From NCBI RefSeq assembly GCF_003072125.1, contig NZ_QCYH01000001.1, positions 372,001 through 436,000 on the forward strand: a stretch of DNA of 64,000 bases, given 5' to 3'. Numbering within the stretch: position 1 is the stretch's first letter; each line of letters begins with the position of its first letter. The position numbers and the translations under genes are program-made. Shown one piece after another: positions 62,234-64,000 of the stretch. The notes under the pieces are model-generated. The model saw only the letters and a list, made by a program, of their open reading frames with translations, was not told where the DNA came from and searched no databases. Origin of the DNA: Pelagivirga sediminicola. Its GTDB lineage: Bacteria; Pseudomonadota; Alphaproteobacteria; Rhodobacterales; Rhodobacteraceae.

Positions 62234-62950
62234 TCAGCCGCGAAAGCCCGTGGCGACCACGAATTTTTCCGAGCTGTCGGACCGGCTGCTGGGCGGTTTG
62301 ACGTGCGAGACCTTGGTAAAGCGCTGTTTCAGCAGCTTTTGCAGCTCGCCCTCGGCGCCGCCAGCCAGCACCTTGGACACGAAGGTGCCGCCCTCCTCCA
62401 GCACGTCGAAGGCGAAATATGCCGCCGCCTCGCAGAGCGAGATGATGCGCAGGTGATCGGTCTGTTTGTGGCCCGACGATGCGGCGGCCATGTCGGACAT
62501 CACCACGTCGGCGCGCCCGCCCAGCCATTGCTTGACCTGCTCGTCGGCGCCCTCATCCATGAAATCAAGCTGGTGGATCGTGGCCCCGGCAATCGGCTCC
62601 ACCTCCTGCAGATCGATGCCGAGGATCGTGCCCACGGCCTTGCCGCCCTTTTCTCCCAGCGCATTGATCCGCGGCACCGCCACCTGGATCCAGCCGCCGG
62701 GCGCGCAGCCCAGATCGACGACGCGGGCGCCCGGCACCAGAAAGCGGAACTTGTCGTCCACCTCCATGATCTTGAACGCCGCGCGGCCGCGATATCCCTC
62801 GTTCTGGGCGCGTTTCACGTAAGGGTCATTCAGCTGCCGCTGCAGCCAGCGCGTCGAGGACGCCTTGCGGCCCCGCGCGGATTTCACCCGAACGGTCAGA
62901 TCGCGCTGTCCGCGCCCTGACGTGTTCTTGCCATCGGGTCCCTTGTTCAT
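62234..62950 (-). CDS. rlmE: 23S rRNA 2'-O-ribose methyltransferase RlmE (FtsJ/RrmJ)
   Basis: 238-aa SAM-dependent enzyme that methylates U2552 (E. coli numbering) in the 23S A-loop during late 50S assembly. SAM motif [15 protein letters not shown]; the catalytic tetrad K-D-K-E is visible in [27 protein letters not shown] and [10 protein letters not shown]. The N-terminal ~30 residues are basic. Its start overlaps the Ppx/GppA stop by 4 nt, so both are on one message. Confidence 0.95.
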   Translation of the reverse strand: MNKGPDGKNTSGRGQRDLTVRVKSARGRKASSTRWLQRQLNDPYVKRAQNEGYRGRAAFKIMEVDDKFRFLVPGARVVDLGCAPGGWIQVAVPRINALGEKGGKAVGTILGIDLQEVEPIAGATIHQLDFMDEGADEQVKQWLGGRADVVMSDMAAASSGHKQTDHLRIISLCEAAAYFAFDVLEEGGTFVSKVLAGGAEGELQKLLKQRFTKVSHVKPPSSRSDSSEKFVVATGFRG

Positions 62951-64000
62951 GCGCTCTCCTCGCTCGCCAGCACGCCGTCGGCGGCCATCTGGGCGTATAG
63001 CATTCCCTCGCGCAGACCGCGATCGGCAACCGACAGCCGGTCCGTCGGCCAGCAGCGCAGCAGCGCCTGCAGGATGGCGACCCCCGACATGATCAGCGCG
63101 TGCCGGTCCAGACCGATGCGCGGATCGCTCCGCCGCCCGTCCGGCCCCAGCGCCAGATAACTGCGAATGACCGTGTCGATCTCGTCCGAGGTCATGCGCA
63201 GCCCGTCGACGCGGTTGCGGTCATAGCGCTTCAGCCCCAGATGGCTGGCGGCGACGGTCGTGACCGTGCCGCTGGTGCCGACGATCTGGAACCCCTTGCG
63301 CGACTGCTCGCGCTTGTAGGGCGCAAATTCCATCAGGTTTTCCTCGAAAAACCAGCTCATCAGCGCGAAGCGCGCGCCGTCATCCTCGACATCCTGGAAC
63401 TGGTCGCGCAGCGTGGCGACGCCCAGCGGCACGCTGATCCAGTCGACCACGCGCGCCCGCGGCCCGCCCGCGCCCTCGGCCGTGTTGAAGCCGCCATGCA
63501 GACGCATTATGGCGCGGCGCCGCTCGGCCCGGGGCACATCCGTGAGGTCGATCCAGACCAGCTCGGTCGAGCCGCCGCCGATATCGACCACCAGCAACTG
63601 ATCGGTGTCATAGCTGACCAGCGGCGCGCAGCTGACGACGGCCAGCTGCGCCTCTTCCAGCGGGGTGATCACGTCCAGCATCAGCCCGGTCTCGCGCCGG
63701 ACACGCGCCATGAAGGACGCGCCGTTGCTGGCGCGGCGGCACGCCTCGGTCGCGACCAGGCGCATCGAGCCGACCTTGTGACGTTTCAGTTTCTGCTGGC
63801 AGACGCGCAGCGCCTGTATCGTGCGCCCGATCGAGGCGCGCGACAGCAGGCCGCTACTTTCCAGACCGGCGCCCAGTTGCACCGATTTGCTGAAGCTGTC
63901 GATCACGCGGAACTGGTTGCCGCGTGGTTCGGCAATCAACATCCGGCAACTATTTGTACCCAGATCGAGCGCCGCATACAGCGGCGCGCGGTCGGGCGGG
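62947..64000 (-). CDS. Ppx/GppA exopolyphosphatase/pppGpp phosphatase, partial at 5' end
   Basis: The window ends inside this gene; 351 codons are present, reaching to within a few residues of the N-terminus ([19 protein letters not shown], the first phosphate-binding motif of the ASKHA fold). Other motifs: [30 protein letters not shown] and [12 protein letters not shown]. The protein is the short form (no C-terminal HD domain). It hydrolyses polyphosphate or pppGpp; which one cannot be decided. Overlaps rlmE. Confidence 0.92.
   Translation of the reverse strand, partial: PPDRAPLYAALDLGTNSCRMLIAEPRGNQFRVIDSFSKSVQLGAGLESSGLLSRASIGRTIQALRVCQQKLKRHKVGSMRLVATEACRRASNGASFMARVRRETGLMLDVITPLEEAQLAVVSCAPLVSYDTDQLLVVDIGGGSTELVWIDLTDVPRAERRRAIMRLHGGFNTAEGAGGPRARVVDWISVPLGVATLRDQFQDVEDDGARFALMSWFFEENLMEFAPYKREQSRKGFQIVGTSGTVTTVAASHLGLKRYDRNRVDGLRMTSDEIDTVIRSYLALGPDGRRSDPRIGLDRHALIMSGVAILQALLRCWPTDRLSVADRGLREGMLYAQMAADGVLASEESA

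Noticed and set aside
1..64000. CRISPR arrays, prophage, integrases or insertion sequences
   Set aside because: No regularly spaced direct repeats, transposase or integrase motifs were found on either strand.

Overview
The window is 64 kb of a high-GC alphaproteobacterial chromosome, most likely from Rhodobacterales (Roseobacter/Rhodobacter relatives). The main reasons are the conserved order dusB(nifR3)-ntrB-ntrC-ntrY-ntrX-trkA-trkH-hfq-hflX, a fused ispDF gene, nitrogen regulators that lack GAFTGA, a surE-pcm-nlpD block, and a large acidic protein whose N- and C-terminal ends I recognise from this order. No phage, insertion sequence, CRISPR array or rRNA operon is visible. About 55 protein genes, three tRNAs, one cobalamin riboswitch and a few hairpin or operator-like sites are supported.

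Layout. 1-4.3 kb: end of a MOSC-domain gene, then radA, cvpA, a small YdcZ-type transporter and purF. 4.4-5.1 kb: a secreted orphan of clearly lower GC. 5.3-8.7 kb: an unusual SDR protein and surE-pcm-nlpD. 8.8-12.3 kb: a beta-hydroxyacid dehydrogenase facing away from a membrane-anchored penicillin-acylase-family Ntn hydrolase. 12.3-24.2 kb (minus strand): hflX, hfq, trkH, trkA and two complete Ntr two-component systems with dusB. 24.3-26.4 kb: ispDF-pgpA-cinA with start/stop overlaps, then ratA. 27-31.6 kb: a small membrane protein, two identical tRNA-Asp genes, and a B12 operon (btuB-btuF-cbiZ) behind a cobalamin riboswitch, with tRNA-Val next to it.

31.8-49.2 kb is the accessory, catabolic part. 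It starts with an outer-membrane beta-barrel gene with an apparent 1-nt frameshift. Next is a four-gene operon of unknown product: a nitrilase-superfamily amidase, an oversized Orn/Lys/Arg-type decarboxylase, an ATP-grasp ligase and a C45/Ntn autoprocessing acyltransferase, facing a GlxA-type AraC regulator. This is the best candidate in the window for an undescribed pathway, probably of polyamine or amide chemistry. Beside it is a second module: a DeoR regulator with an overlapping inositol-monophosphatase-family gene, divergent from a five-gene run (betaine-type ABC importer proX-proV-proW with a doubled permease, a choline-kinase-like enzyme, and a dimethylglycine/sarcosine-dehydrogenase-like flavoprotein). 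An AT-rich set of repeats between them looks like the operator.

49.3-64 kb: a secreted cytochrome c; a BMP/Nup-type nucleobase or nucleoside ABC importer co-transcribed with a cytosine-deaminase homologue whose substrate-contacting Asp is Cys; serine dehydratase; an EamA exporter; thiamine diphosphokinase; the acidic conserved protein of unknown function; a fasciclin protein; rlmE; and the start of a Ppx/GppA phosphatase that runs off the end. Very tight packing (many 1-4 nt overlaps) indicates operonic transcription throughout. Function calls rest on motif and family recognition by eye; no database search was run.
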